The notes: a model not told the origin generated them from the sequence alone. A stretch of DNA of 64,000 nt from Gammaproteobacteria bacterium (GCA_016209015.1 JACQWY010000018.1:1-64000), one strand, 5' to 3'. Shown: positions 32,965 to 42,593, counted from the first letter of the stretch. Program-made: numbers and translations.

Positions 32965-34083
32965 ATGTGGTCACACCTGCGTTTCTTCGGTACCCATCTG
33001 CTCGTTGCCATCGCGGCAGCGGGCCTGCTCGCGGGTGGCGCATTCATGTGGAGCGGGCTCCTCGCCGGTGTCCTGCTCTGGATCGGGGCCGATGCGGTGA
33101 GCGGCCCCGCGCACCACCCGCCCCGCTACGCACATCCCTTGCTGCTGGATGCCGCGCTCTACAGTCTGTTTCCGTCGCTCGTCGCCTTGTTTCTCGTCTT
33201 TCTATGGTCGATCGCACCGGACGACAGCCTCGGCCTCGGCGCGATCGTCGAGCGCTCGACCGGCATCGACGTCCTGGCGCGCCGCGCCGCCAGCGACTGG
33301 CTCGACTACAGCGGTGCCGCGGCCTCGTTCGCGCTCGCCGTCGCGCTCGCCGGGATCCTCACCGCGCACGAGCTGTTCCATCGTACCGACGATCCGCTCG
33401 CCATGTTCACGAGCCGCTGGATGCTCGCGATCGCCTGCAATTCGACGCTCGAGGTCGCGCACGTCTACGGACACCACCAGGACGTCGGCACCGACGCGGA
33501 CGTCTCGACCGCACGCCGCGGCGAGAACGTCTACGCGTTCTTCGTGCGCTCGACGCTCGGACAGATCGGACAGGCCTGGGGTATCGAGTGCCGGCGGCTC
33601 GCAACACAGGGGCGCTCGCGCTTCGGCGTTCACAACAAGGTCATCCGCGGTTTCGTCCGGAGCTACGCCGTGCTGGGCCTGGTCTTCACGGTGGGCGGCG
33701 TGGCCGGGCTCGCCGTGTTCCTGTCGGCCGTGTTCTGGAACAAGCTGATCCTCGAAGCGCTGAATTATCTCGAGCACTACGGACTCGTGCGCGTGCCGGG
33801 GCAGCCGTTCGAGACGCGGCATGCCTGGAACTCGGACCGCGAAGTGAGTCATGCCGTGCTGTTCCACCTCCCCTTCCACGCCGAACACCATTTCGAACCA
33901 CGACTCCCGTATTACCGGCTCGAACGGGACGCGCGGGCGCCGATCCTGCCGTGGGGTTACCTCGCGAGCCTCGCGCTGACGTTCGTGCCGCCGTTGTGGC
34001 GCCGTATCGTCGACCCCGCGCTACGCCAATGGGATGCTGCACGGGCGTCGAGCGATGAACTGCGGATCCTCGGCGAGGCTTGA
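32965..34083 (+). CDS. AlkB/XylM-family non-heme diiron membrane hydroxylase
   Basis: A 372-residue membrane protein with the histidine boxes of alkane and xylene monooxygenases: HELFHR (HELxHK box), EVAHVYGHH, NYLEHYGL (HYG motif) and FHLPFHAEHH. Four to six membrane segments lie mainly in the N-terminal half. It would hydroxylate an alkane or methyl group using O2 and electrons from rubredoxin or another carrier; no rubredoxin adjoins it, but one is encoded at 61644. ATG 32965 follows GGAGAGCTCCGCC. The HELFHR box and length lie between AlkB and XylM. Confidence 0.86.
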   Translation: MWSHLRFFGTHLLVAIAAAGLLAGGAFMWSGLLAGVLLWIGADAVSGPAHHPPRYAHPLLLDAALYSLFPSLVALFLVFLWSIAPDDSLGLGAIVERSTGIDVLARRAASDWLDYSGAAASFALAVALAGILTAHELFHRTDDPLAMFTSRWMLAIACNSTLEVAHVYGHHQDVGTDADVSTARRGENVYAFFVRSTLGQIGQAWGIECRRLATQGRSRFGVHNKVIRGFVRSYAVLGLVFTVGGVAGLAVFLSAVFWNKLILEALNYLEHYGLVRVPGQPFETRHAWNSDREVSHAVLFHLPFHAEHHFEPRLPYYRLERDARAPILPWGYLASLALTFVPPLWRRIVDPALRQWDAARASSDELRILGEA

Positions 34084-34134
34084 AGAAGCGCTGAACAGGT
34101 TCAGAGCTTCCTCGAACGCCGCGCATGCCTCGTC

Positions 34135-34443
34135 TCACAGCTCGATCCGCACCTCGCCCGCCTCGACGCTGACCGCATACGTCTTCTGCGGCACGACGGC
34201 CGGAAATGTCAATGCCTTGCCGGTGCGGATGCAGAAGCGGGCGTGATGCCAGGGGCAGTCGATTTGGCCGTCCTCGATCTCGCCGTCGCAGAGCGAGGCT
34301 TCGCCGTGGCTGCAGGTGTCGTCCATGACGAAGAATTCGCCGTCGAGATTGAACACCGCGAGCGGCGGCAGGCCCTCGGGCTCGACACGCAACGCGGTGC
34401 CGCATGCGACCTCCTCGACTCTGCAGAGCATGACGCTGGGCAT
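34135..34443 (-). CDS. Rieske-type ferredoxin of a ring-hydroxylating dioxygenase
   Basis: A 102-residue [2Fe-2S] protein with C44-x-H46 (DTCSHGEA) and C63-x2-H66 (DCPWHHARF), the Rieske pair. It resembles BphF/NdoA-like ferredoxins, which shuttle electrons from the reductase to the oxygenase. The reductase gene lies 53 bases upstream in the same operon, and the oxygenase subunits are divergent at 36847 and 38133. Confidence 0.92.
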   Translation of the reverse strand: MPSVMLCRVEEVACGTALRVEPEGLPPLAVFNLDGEFFVMDDTCSHGEASLCDGEIEDGQIDCPWHHARFCIRTGKALTFPAVVPQKTYAVSVEAGEVRIEL

Positions 34444-34496
34444 GGGCTGTCTCCTCGTGAGCTGTCGTGCGTGCTTCCGCCGTCGCGCGACGGCGA

Positions 34497-35519
34497 TCAG
34501 AAAAACCGGTCGAAATGGATCTGCGTGGGCGGCACGCCATGGTCCGCGACGAGCATGCGCACGCAGGCCTCGATCATGGGCGGCGGACCGGCGAGATAGT
34601 ACTCGTAGGCCGCGAACGCACCGGGCAGGCTCCGCGCGAGATGCTCGTGGACGAGGCCCGCCGGCAGGGTGAGCGGGTGCTCTTCGCTCGCGAGCCCGGG
34701 CATGGAGACCACGGCGGAGATCGCGGTTCGCGCGGGATCCGCGGCGCCGATCTCCGCGGCGAGATCGGGCACGTCGCGCGCGGAACGGCCGCCGTAGAAG
34801 AGGAACGCCGGGGGCGCCTCCGCGCGTGCGGCGAGCTCGCGGACGATGGCCAGCATCGGCGCGAGCCCCGACCCGCCCGCGACACAGACGATCGGGCGCA
34901 TGACGCCGGCCCGGTAATGCGCGATGCCGTAGGGAGCGTCGAGCTCGAGCGTCGCACCGGGCGTGAACTCGTCGCAGAGCCGGGCGCTGACGAGACCGCC
35001 GGGCACGCGCCGGACGATGAACTGCCAGCGCCCCTCGCCCGCCGCGCCCGGCACGTTCGACATCGAATACGCGCGCGTCGCGATCGGAGCGGCGAGGTGC
35101 AGCAGCGCGTACTGGCCCGGCAGGAAGCGCGCCGCGTCGTCGGTCTCGAACGTGAGCTCCATCAGGTCGTGCGTCACCGCGCGCCGCGCCACGAGACGTG
35201 CCGTGCGCCGCGAGGGCGGGATCGCGGGCACGTAGTCCGCACCCGTCCGCATCTTGATCCGGAGATCTTCCAACGGCACGCACTGACAGGCGAGCCGTTT
35301 GCCCTTCTCGCGTTCTTTCGGCCGCAACCCCGGCGCGTCCGGATACACCTCGTGCACCGTGCCCGCCAGAAGCTCGAGCTTGCACGAGCCGCAGGCGCCG
35401 GCATTGCACTCGTAGGCGAGACCGAGGCCGTGGCGCAGACCGGCGCCGAGCACGGTGTCGCCGGGTGCGCAGGTGAAGGCTTCGCCGCTCGCGAGCTCGA
35501 TGCGGAATCCGGCGCGCAT
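34497..35519 (-). CDS. Ferredoxin reductase with plant-type [2Fe-2S] and FAD/NAD domains
   Basis: A 340-residue protein: N-terminal chloroplast-type [2Fe-2S] domain (C38, C43, C46 and a later C in LACQC), FAD domain with RAYSMSN (about 165) and an NAD domain with VCVAGGSGLAPMLAI and a C-terminal FDRFF. This is the naphthalene-dioxygenase-type reductase. With the Rieske ferredoxin it makes a class III electron chain. ATG overlaps the amidohydrolase stop (TGATG). Confidence 0.92.
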   Translation of the reverse strand: MRAGFRIELASGEAFTCAPGDTVLGAGLRHGLGLAYECNAGACGSCKLELLAGTVHEVYPDAPGLRPKEREKGKRLACQCVPLEDLRIKMRTGADYVPAIPPSRRTARLVARRAVTHDLMELTFETDDAARFLPGQYALLHLAAPIATRAYSMSNVPGAAGEGRWQFIVRRVPGGLVSARLCDEFTPGATLELDAPYGIAHYRAGVMRPIVCVAGGSGLAPMLAIVRELAARAEAPPAFLFYGGRSARDVPDLAAEIGAADPARTAISAVVSMPGLASEEHPLTLPAGLVHEHLARSLPGAFAAYEYYLAGPPPMIEACVRMLVADHGVPPTQIHFDRFF

Positions 35520-36526
35520 CAGGCGAGCCCGAGCCAGCGCCGCGCGTTGTCGGCGCGGAGCAGGCGTTCCGTCGCGGCGTCGCAGCCGAGCGTGTCGAGC
35601 CGGGCGAGCGGCTCGCGGTCCAGGATGACGAAGGGATAGTCCGTGCCGATCATCGTCTGGGTCGCGCCGAAGAGCGCGATCTGTTGCGCGAGCAGCGTCG
35701 CGTCGTAGACCAGGCTGTCGTAGTAGAAGCGGCGCGCCATCTGCAGCGGCGCCTCCGGCATCTGCTCGCGCAACGCCGGGAACACGCGCCACGCATGGTC
35801 GAGACGCGCGGCGAGCGGGCCGAACGCCCCGCCGCCGTGGCTGAACGCGATCCGCAAGCCGGGATGCGCGGCGAACGTGCCGCCCGTCAACAGCGAGGCC
35901 GCGGCGAGCCCCGTCTCACAGGGAAACGCGAGGATCTGCTCGAGGACTGCGGGCCCGACGAGCCGATCCAGCGCGCAGGCCTTCAGCGGATGCACAAAGA
36001 TCGCCGCGCCGCACGCTTCAGCGGCCGCGAAGAACGGTTCGAATCGCGGATCGCCGATCGCCACGCCGTTCACGTTCGTGCCGATCTCGACGCCGGCGAG
36101 ACCGAGTACGTGGACGGCGTGATCGAGCTCGGCGATCGCGAGCGTCACGTCTTGCAGCGGCACTGCGCCGAGGCCGCAGAAGTGTCCGGGACGTGCCGCG
36201 CAGGCTTCCGCGATCGCGACGTTGAGATAGCGCGCAAGCTGCGCCGCGTCCCCGGCGTCGAGCCAGTACGACAGGAGCTCCGGCATCGGTGAGAGCACCT
36301 GCGTCGCGATCCCCATCGCGGACATGTCGGCGAGGCGCCGGCCCGCGTCCCAGCACTGATCGGACACCGTACGGAACACCTCACCCGCGATCATCACGTG
36401 ACGGTGACAGGCGTGCGCGGGCGCCATCGCGGGCCACCGGGCCGGCACGGCTGCGCCGGCGTAGCGCGGCAGGTGCTCGGGAACGACGTGGGTATGGACG
36501 TCGATGGCGCCGACGGGCGGGTTCAT
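35519..36526 (-). CDS. Amidohydrolase-2 (ACMSD-like) family protein
   Basis: A 335-residue TIM-barrel metal hydrolase/decarboxylase with HTH at residues 11-13 (AIDVHTHVVPEH), a metal-site histidine in FVHPLKA and the catalytic Asp in MIGTDYPF. ACMSD-type enzymes decarboxylate or hydrolyse ring-cleavage products. It is first in the minus-strand operon with reductase and ferredoxin. It may act on the product of the extradiol-type dioxygenase at 38629. Confidence 0.85.
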   Translation of the reverse strand: MNPPVGAIDVHTHVVPEHLPRYAGAAVPARWPAMAPAHACHRHVMIAGEVFRTVSDQCWDAGRRLADMSAMGIATQVLSPMPELLSYWLDAGDAAQLARYLNVAIAEACAARPGHFCGLGAVPLQDVTLAIAELDHAVHVLGLAGVEIGTNVNGVAIGDPRFEPFFAAAEACGAAIFVHPLKACALDRLVGPAVLEQILAFPCETGLAAASLLTGGTFAAHPGLRIAFSHGGGAFGPLAARLDHAWRVFPALREQMPEAPLQMARRFYYDSLVYDATLLAQQIALFGATQTMIGTDYPFVILDREPLARLDTLGCDAATERLLRADNARRWLGLA

Positions 36527-36846
36527 CGCGCCATCACGCGCAGCCGCCTGCGCCGGGGCGGGCGGGCTGGAATTCGTCGAGCGGCATCGTGGGTGACCTC
36601 TCTCTCGCGGTGCGGTCTCGCGCCGTGCGCAGCCGCGGCCGGGAGACGTGTTGACTTGGGGCCGGAAACCATCATACTTAAAACAGACAGCCTTGTCTGT
36701 TTTTATCGTTCACCGGTCGCTCTCCCGGGTTGCGACCGGATACGCCCCGGCAGCCGACACGCGAGTCGGCGCCGGCAGACCCGCTCCGCCATAGCGCCAG
36801 CGCGCAGACGGAAGCGCGGCCTTCATCAACGCTTCGGAGGAACCAC
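36527..36846. other. Divergent promoter region of the dioxygenase module
   Basis: This 320-base gap separates the amidohydrolase ATG (minus) from the dioxygenase alpha ATG (plus). Apart from the palindrome at 36680-36703 and the AT-rich bases around it (36655-36712, TTGACTT at 36652), I see nothing. No gene is supported. Confidence 0.6.
36680..36703. promoter_or_regulatory. TetR-type operator palindrome
   Basis: Perfect inverted repeat AAAACAGACA-GCCT-TGTCTGTTTT, ten-base arms around four bases, in the divergent promoter region. ACAGACA...TGTCTGT repeats are typical of TetR/AcrR-family operators. The TetR gene at the end of the plus-strand operon (40352) is the natural candidate, allowing one repressor to control both directions. 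Confidence 0.72.
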
Positions 36847-38130
36847 ATGGATGCAACGAGCTTCGGGCCCCTGGTGCAGGAAGACCAGGCGCGGGGACTG
36901 TTCCAGGTCGCGCGCACGGCGTTCACCAGCGCCGGGATCATGGACGCCGAGTACGCGCAGGTGTTCGACAAGTGCTGGCTCTACCTCGGTCACGAATCGG
37001 AGGTCGCGAAGAAGGGCGACTTCATCATGCGCACGGTCGCGCGGCGCAAGATCCTGATGACGCACGATCAGAACGGCGTCATCGGCGCCTTCTTCAACAC
37101 CTGCCCGCACCGCGGGGCGGAGGTCTGCCGCGAGCACGCCGGCAATTCCAAGCACTTCACCTGCCTCTACCACGGCTGGATCTTCGGCAATGACGGCAAG
37201 CTGAAGAATCTGCCGGGCGCGGAGCGCTATGCCGCGGACTTCCAGGCACAGGGGCGCGGCAATCTCGTCCCCGTGCCGCGCTTCGCGAACTATCGCGGGC
37301 TCTGCTTCATCGCCTTCGACCCGGCGATCTGCCCGATCGAGGAGTACCTCGGCAACGCGAAGGAATATCTCGATCTCGTCGTCGACCAGTCCGAGGCCGG
37401 CATGACGATCGTGCAAGGCATGCAGGAGTACTCGATCCGCGCGAACTGGAAGCTGCTCGTCGAGAACAGCAACGACGGCTACCACGCCGTGATGACGCAC
37501 GCGACCTACCTCGATTACCTCGCGAACACCCATGCCCTCGACAAGGAAGTCGCGCTGCGCGGCGTCGGGCGCGAGCTCGGCAACGGGCACGCCGTCGTCG
37601 AATACAGCTCGCCCTGGGGCCGGCCCGTCGCGAACTGGATCCCGAAGTGGGGCCAGGAAGGCAAGCAGGAGATGGAGGCGATCCACGCCAGGCTCATCGC
37701 CCTGCACGGCAGAGAGCGCGCCGATCGCATGTGCTTCAAGAACCGCAACCTGCTCGTCTTCCCGAACCTCGTCATCAACGACATCATGGCGATCACCATC
37801 CGCACGTTCTTCCCGCTGAAGCCGGACTTCATGCATGTCAACGGCTGGTGCCTCGCGCCGACGCAGGAATCGGCCTGGGCCCGCCAGTACCGCATCGACA
37901 ACTTCCTCGAGTTCCTCGGCCCCGGCGGCTTCGCGACCCCCGACGACGTGGAAGCGCTCGAGTCCTGCCAGGCCGGCTACCAGAACGCCTGGGAGGTCGG
38001 CGCCGGCTGGAACGACATCTCGAAAGGCATGGGCATGGATCCGAGTTACGACGACGAAGCGCAGATGCGCTCGTTCTGGAAAGAATGGAACCGGCGCGTC
38101 GCGCCGGCCGCCATCAAGGGAGGGAAGTGA
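36847..38130 (+). CDS. Aromatic-ring-hydroxylating dioxygenase, large (alpha) subunit
   Basis: A 427-residue protein with an N-terminal Rieske domain (C86-x-H88, C106-x2-H109) and a catalytic domain with mononuclear iron ligands H213 and H218 and the bridging D210 ([13 protein letters not shown]). The layout matches naphthalene/biphenyl dioxygenase alpha subunits. It would insert both atoms of O2 into an aromatic ring to give a cis-dihydrodiol. CGGAGGAACCAC precedes the ATG. The beta subunit, ring-cleavage-type dioxygenase, SDR and TetR follow on the same strand. Substrate unknown. Confidence 0.94.
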   Translation: MDATSFGPLVQEDQARGLFQVARTAFTSAGIMDAEYAQVFDKCWLYLGHESEVAKKGDFIMRTVARRKILMTHDQNGVIGAFFNTCPHRGAEVCREHAGNSKHFTCLYHGWIFGNDGKLKNLPGAERYAADFQAQGRGNLVPVPRFANYRGLCFIAFDPAICPIEEYLGNAKEYLDLVVDQSEAGMTIVQGMQEYSIRANWKLLVENSNDGYHAVMTHATYLDYLANTHALDKEVALRGVGRELGNGHAVVEYSSPWGRPVANWIPKWGQEGKQEMEAIHARLIALHGRERADRMCFKNRNLLVFPNLVINDIMAITIRTFFPLKPDFMHVNGWCLAPTQESAWARQYRIDNFLEFLGPGGFATPDDVEALESCQAGYQNAWEVGAGWNDISKGMGMDPSYDDEAQMRSFWKEWNRRVAPAAIKGGK

Positions 38131-38132
38131 TC

Positions 38133-38618
38133 ATGGCACTGCCGACACGCGCCGAAGTCGAGGATTTTCTCTTCGCGGAAGCCGATCTCCTCGATAATTG
38201 GAAGCTCAAGGACTGGCTCGCGCTCTACACCCCGGACGCGCAGTACGAAGTGCCGTCCACGGATCTCGGCAAGAGCCCCGATCCGAAAGTGAGCCTTTTC
38301 TACATCGCCGACGACTACACGCGCCTCGAACAGCGCGTGATCCGTCTCGGCAAGAAGACGATGCACTCGGAATACCCGCGCTCGAAGACCCGCCATCTCG
38401 TCAGCAACGTCCGCGTGCTCGGCGAGGAGGCCGGCTGCGTGCAGGTCGCGGCCGGCTTCGCCGTGTATCGCTCGAAATGGGGCGAGACGGATCTGTTCGT
38501 CGGCGGCTACGAGTATCTGCTGCGCCAGACGCCGGAGGGCCTGCGCATCCGCAAGAAGCGCTGCCTGCTCGATCTCGACGGCCTGCGTCCGCAGGGCCGT
38601 GTGAGCATCCTCTTGTGA
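38133..38618 (+). CDS. Aromatic-ring-hydroxylating dioxygenase, small (beta) subunit
   Basis: A 161-residue protein of the SnoaL-like/NTF2 fold typical of dioxygenase beta subunits (EVEDFLFAEADLLDNWKLKDW, YTPDAQYEVPSTD, RTKHLVSN-like SKTRHLVSNV). It is structural in the alpha3beta3 hexamer. A strong AGGGAGGGAAG site precedes the ATG, three bases after the alpha stop. Confidence 0.92.
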   Translation: MALPTRAEVEDFLFAEADLLDNWKLKDWLALYTPDAQYEVPSTDLGKSPDPKVSLFYIADDYTRLEQRVIRLGKKTMHSEYPRSKTRHLVSNVRVLGEEAGCVQVAAGFAVYRSKWGETDLFVGGYEYLLRQTPEGLRIRKKRCLLDLDGLRPQGRVSILL

Positions 38619-38628
38619 GCGCCTGCCG

Positions 38629-39531
38629 ATGAAACCGCCGTTCAACTACCGGAAGCTCGCCTACGCCGCGCTCGACGTGACGGATCTCGACGCCTCGGTG
38701 CGCTTCTACCGCGATCTCGTCGGGCTCGATCTCGTGCAGCAGGACGAGACGGCCGCGTTCCTGCGCTGCAGCCGCGATCATCACAATCTCGTCCTGTACC
38801 GGGGAGCCGTGCCGGGCCTGCGGCGCGCCGCCTACGAAATGGCGGGCGCTGCGGATCTCGAGGCCGCGTTCGAGTTCCACGCGGCGCGCGGTCTCGCGCC
38901 GCGCTGGCTGGACGAAGCCGCGTGCCGGGCGCTGAACCAGGGCCGGACGTTTCGGGTGCGCGAGCCCGCGTCCGGCCTCACGTTCGAGCTCTTCGATCGC
39001 ATGACCCAGCTCGCCCTGCCCTACCGGCACACGGTGACGAAGATCGCGCGCCTCGGCCACATCGTGGTCGGCACCCCCGACTACGACGCGGCGCGGGCGC
39101 GGCTCATGGACGATTTCAACTTCGCGGTCTCCGATTTCGTGGAGGGCAGGTTCTCCTGGATGCGCTGCTATCCGAATCCGCTGCACCACACGTTCGCGAT
39201 GGGCCTGAGCGAGCGCCGGCATCTCCATCACGTGAACTTCATGGTCACCGACGTCGACGACATCGGCGAGGCCATGAACCGGATGAAGAAGGCCGGTGTG
39301 GAGATCGTGTTCGGCCCGGGCCGCCATCTGCCGTCGACGAGCATCTTCCTCTACTTCCTCGATCCGGACGGCATGACGATCGAGTTCAGCTTCGGCATGG
39401 AGGAAATCCCGGCCGGGAACGGCCGTCTGCCGCGCATGCTCGAGATGCATCCGAACACGATGGACATCTGGGGCAGCTCACCCGCGCCGCGGTTCGGCAA
39501 GGGTGGAGCGATCGGTGACGGCGATGACTGA
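38629..39531 (+). CDS. Extradiol-type (VOC) ring-cleavage dioxygenase
   Basis: A 300-residue protein of two VOC domains, like BphC. Metal-ligand candidates in the C-terminal domain are H in ARLGHIVVG, H in LHHVNFMVTD and E in MTIEFSFG. It would cleave a catechol next to the hydroxyls. It lies 10 bases after the beta subunit gene. A closely related lyase or hydroxylase of the VOC superfamily is the alternative. Confidence 0.85.
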   Translation: MKPPFNYRKLAYAALDVTDLDASVRFYRDLVGLDLVQQDETAAFLRCSRDHHNLVLYRGAVPGLRRAAYEMAGAADLEAAFEFHAARGLAPRWLDEAACRALNQGRTFRVREPASGLTFELFDRMTQLALPYRHTVTKIARLGHIVVGTPDYDAARARLMDDFNFAVSDFVEGRFSWMRCYPNPLHHTFAMGLSERRHLHHVNFMVTDVDDIGEAMNRMKKAGVEIVFGPGRHLPSTSIFLYFLDPDGMTIEFSFGMEEIPAGNGRLPRMLEMHPNTMDIWGSSPAPRFGKGGAIGDGDD

Positions 39532-40294
39532 GACCGGGCGGCGTTTCACGGGCCAGGTCGCCGTCGTCACGGGCGCGGCGCACGGCATCGGGCTCGCGAT
39601 CGCGCACCGCCTCGCGGCCGAAGGCGCGCGGATCGTGATGGCGGACCTGCTCGCCGACACGCTCGCCGCAGCGGCTGCCGAAGTGCGTGCCGCGAGCGGC
39701 ACGGCGGTCCTCACGCACGTCGGCGATCTCGCGCGCGAAGACGTCGTGAAGGCCATGCACGCGGCCACGCGCACGGCTTTCGGGCCGGCGCAGATCCTGA
39801 TCAACAACGCCGGCGGCGGCGTCATCAGGCCCTTCCTCGAGCACACGCCGGAGACGCTGCACGCGACGATTGACCGCAATCTCTGGACCGTGCTGTGGTG
39901 CTGTCGCGTCTTCCTGCCGGACATGCTCGAGGGCGGCTACGGCCGCATCGTGAACATCGGTGCGGATTCCGTGCGCAACGGCCTCTGGCAGCACGCGGCC
40001 TACAACGCCGCGAAAGGCGGCGTGCATGGCCTCACGACCGGCCTCGCCCGCGAATTCGCGACGCGCGGCGTGACGGTCAACACCGTCGCGCCCTGCGCGG
40101 TCGCGACCGCCGCGCTGACCCGCGTACAGGAAATCGCACCGCAGTTCGCCGCGCAGGTATTGAGCGTCATTCCGATGGAGCGCGCCGCCGAGGTCGGGGA
40201 GGTTGCGGCGATGACCGCGTTCCTGGCGAGCCGCGAAGCGGCTTACGTCACCGGCCAGGTGATCAGCGTGAACGGCGGCAGCACGATGCTGTGA
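39524..40294 (+). CDS. Short-chain dehydrogenase/reductase
   Basis: A 256-residue SDR with TGAAHGIG cofactor motif, NNAG, and catalytic Y-x3-K in AAYNAAKGG. Ends with GQVISVNGGSTML. In this operon it probably oxidises the cis-dihydrodiol to the catechol, although BphB-type enzymes form a separate SDR group. ATG 39524 overlaps the previous gene end by 8 bases. Confidence 0.87.
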   Translation: MTETGRRFTGQVAVVTGAAHGIGLAIAHRLAAEGARIVMADLLADTLAAAAAEVRAASGTAVLTHVGDLAREDVVKAMHAATRTAFGPAQILINNAGGGVIRPFLEHTPETLHATIDRNLWTVLWCCRVFLPDMLEGGYGRIVNIGADSVRNGLWQHAAYNAAKGGVHGLTTGLAREFATRGVTVNTVAPCAVATAALTRVQEIAPQFAAQVLSVIPMERAAEVGEVAAMTAFLASREAAYVTGQVISVNGGSTML

Positions 40295-40351
40295 GCGGCC
40301 CTCACCGTGCGTGCTAACATCCGGCGCCGTGAGGACGCAGGACGAGGACCG

Positions 40352-40969
40352 ATGAGCGAGGAGAAAGTGCGCCGCACGCAGGCCGAGCGCAGCGAGCAGA
40401 TGCAGGAGCGGGTGATCGACGCCGCGATCGAGCTTTTGCGCGAGAAGGGCTATGCCGGCTTCCGCGTCGCGGACGTCACCGAGATCGCCGGCGTCTCGCG
40501 CGGCGCGCAGAGCCACCACTTCCCGACGAAAGTCTCGCTCGCCGTCGCCGCGTTCCGCCGCGTTTTCGAACGCTCGACCGAGGCGACGCGCCGGCGCATC
40601 GCCGCGCTCGGCGCGAAGGACGACGTGATCGAAGCCATGATGGCGGACGCCCAGGACTACTTCTTCGGCCCCGACATGGCGATCGGTCTCGACATGATCG
40701 GCGCGAGCGGCCGGGCCCCCGAGCTCCGGAGCGAAGCCCAGGAGATCGCGAAGGCGAACCGTCTCGAGGTCGAGGACCTGTGGCGCACCGCGTTGCAGAA
40801 GCGCGGCCTAGCGAAGGCCGACGCCGAGGACATCGTGTGGCTCGTCATGAGCATGATCCGCGGCCTCGCGATGCGCATGCTGCTGCAGAAGGACAATGCC
40901 CGCTTCAAGCGCGTGCTGCGCATGACTTACGAGGGCGCGATGGAGATCTACGCGCGGCGGCGGCGCTGA
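40352..40969 (+). CDS. TetR-family transcriptional regulator
   Basis: A 205-residue protein with an N-terminal TetR helix-turn-helix (AAIELLREKGYAGFRVADVT followed by GVSRGAQSHHFPTK) and a helical ligand domain. It closes the plus-strand dioxygenase operon, 57 bases after the SDR. I start at ATG 40352 (MSEEKVRRTQ). It probably represses from the 36680 palindrome and responds to the aromatic substrate or an intermediate. Confidence 0.88.
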   Translation: MSEEKVRRTQAERSEQMQERVIDAAIELLREKGYAGFRVADVTEIAGVSRGAQSHHFPTKVSLAVAAFRRVFERSTEATRRRIAALGAKDDVIEAMMADAQDYFFGPDMAIGLDMIGASGRAPELRSEAQEIAKANRLEVEDLWRTALQKRGLAKADAEDIVWLVMSMIRGLAMRMLLQKDNARFKRVLRMTYEGAMEIYARRRR

Positions 40970-41005
40970 GGGCCTTGCACGCCAGTCGACCGCTTCTCAT
41001 GAGAC

Positions 41006-41036
41006 GCGCCGACGCAGGAGGCGCATCGATCGCATC
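41006..41036 (+). repeat. Dispersed repeat, single copy (related to 61368 and 61521)
   Basis: GCCGACGCAGGAGGCGCATC with the following GATCG matches the inner part of both arms of the inverted-repeat element at 61368-61555. The outer TATAGGATGTG part is not present here. It lies between the TetR and P450 genes, which converge. Confidence 0.6.
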
Positions 41037-41130
41037 GCCCTGTATGGCCGGCCTCTCCACCACCTCGTCGCCCTCGCGCAGGCGAAGGCGACCCCGGGCA
41101 ACTTACCACGCGCCGTCGCGCGACATCCCC

Positions 41131-42414
41131 TCATTCCATCTCGTAACGGATCGGCACCGACTTCGGGCCGCACACGAACTCCGATTCCTGCCACTTGCCC
41201 TCGCCCGCCATCTCGACGGACTTCAGGCGTTTGATCAGCTCCTCCCAGAACACGCGGAGCTCGAGCCGGGCGAGATGCTGACCGACGCACACGTGCTGGC
41301 CGTAGCCGAAACCGATGTGACGATTCGGCGTGCGATCGATCCTGAACTCGAACGGATCCTCGAAGACCTCTTCGTCGCGGTTCGCCGAGAGGTAGGAGAT
41401 GTAGAGCAGATCGCCCTTCCTGATCTGCCGGCCCGAGAGCTCGTAGTCCTCCACGGCGGAGCGGATGAAGACCTGTGCCGGCACGGCCCAGCGGATCGCC
41501 TCCTCGACGAAGCCCGCGACGAGCGAGGGATCGGCTTTCATGCGCGCCAGCAGCTCGGGACGCTCCGCGAGCACCCACATCGCGTTCGCGGTCGTCGCCG
41601 CGGTCGTGTCGTGGCCGGCGGTGGAGGCGATGACGAAATAGGAAATCATCGAACGCTCGTCCATCGGACGACCGTTCACCATGCCGTTCGAGATGATCGA
41701 GGCGAGATCGCTGCGCGGGCAGGCCTGGCGGTCCGCGATGACCTTGCCGTAGTAGTCCTTGAACTCCTCGTAGACGATCTGCCAGGTCGCGATCTGGTGC
41801 TCGGGATTGGTGAGCACCGAGCCCGGCCGGCAGAGATCGGGATCGGCGTAACTCAGGAACCACTGGGTGAGCCGCAACATGAGGTGATGGTCCTGCTTCG
41901 GCAGGCCGATCAGCGTGCACACGACTTCGAGCGGATAGAGCGCGGCGATGTCGGACGCGAAGTCGCACTCCCCGCCGCGCGCCGCCATGTCGTCCACGTA
42001 GCGGCGCGCCAAATCGCGGAGCTGGCCTTCGAAGCCGTTCACGCTCTGCGGCATGAAGAAATCCTTCACGAGCGCGCGGTGCGCCGTGTGATCGGGCGGA
42101 TCCATGTGCACGAGCGTGCGGAAGATGTGCGGCTTGCCCCCGCTGTAATCTTTCATCATCTGTTCGGCGAACTGCGAGACCAGGGTCTTGGAGCGATCGC
42201 CGCTGTGGAACAGATGGTCCTGGCGCGTGATCTCGCGCGCATCCTTGTACTTCGTGACGATCCAGTGCGGGTCGTAGCCGGGCACCTCCGCGATCGACAG
42301 CGGGTAGTCGTGGCGGATCCGCGTCAGCAGCCGCTCCATGGCGGGCCGGTCCTTGAAGCTCGCGGGGTTGAACAGCGGCGCGATCACATCGGCCGGAATC
42401 TTCGACTCGTTCAT
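41131..42414 (-). CDS. Cytochrome P450
   Basis: A 427-residue soluble bacterial P450 with the I-helix AGHDTT, the ExxR motif (EEAIR) and heme loop FGYGQHVCVGQHLARLE with the Cys ligand. Size and absence of a membrane anchor fit a class I system needing ferredoxin and reductase. The family number cannot be set by eye; the sequence is clearly different from the CYP153 at 61831. AGGAGTGCAACG precedes the ATG. It is divergent from the LuxR-type regulator, 179 bases away. Confidence 0.9.
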   Translation of the reverse strand: MNESKIPADVIAPLFNPASFKDRPAMERLLTRIRHDYPLSIAEVPGYDPHWIVTKYKDAREITRQDHLFHSGDRSKTLVSQFAEQMMKDYSGGKPHIFRTLVHMDPPDHTAHRALVKDFFMPQSVNGFEGQLRDLARRYVDDMAARGGECDFASDIAALYPLEVVCTLIGLPKQDHHLMLRLTQWFLSYADPDLCRPGSVLTNPEHQIATWQIVYEEFKDYYGKVIADRQACPRSDLASIISNGMVNGRPMDERSMISYFVIASTAGHDTTAATTANAMWVLAERPELLARMKADPSLVAGFVEEAIRWAVPAQVFIRSAVEDYELSGRQIRKGDLLYISYLSANRDEEVFEDPFEFRIDRTPNRHIGFGYGQHVCVGQHLARLELRVFWEELIKRLKSVEMAGEGKWQESEFVCGPKSVPIRYEME

Positions 42415-42593
42415 CGTTGCACTCCTGAATGGCGGGACACGCGCCCACCGATCGGGTGTGGGGGTCGCGGCAGGCCGCTCGCGGACCGGCGGCCCGCTGA
42501 CCCAGGGGACTATAGACCGATGGGCGCCGCACGAAGCAGTCCGAAAGCACTGGTTCGTGCCGGCGGGCCCGCGACCCGGCGACGGACCAGGGC

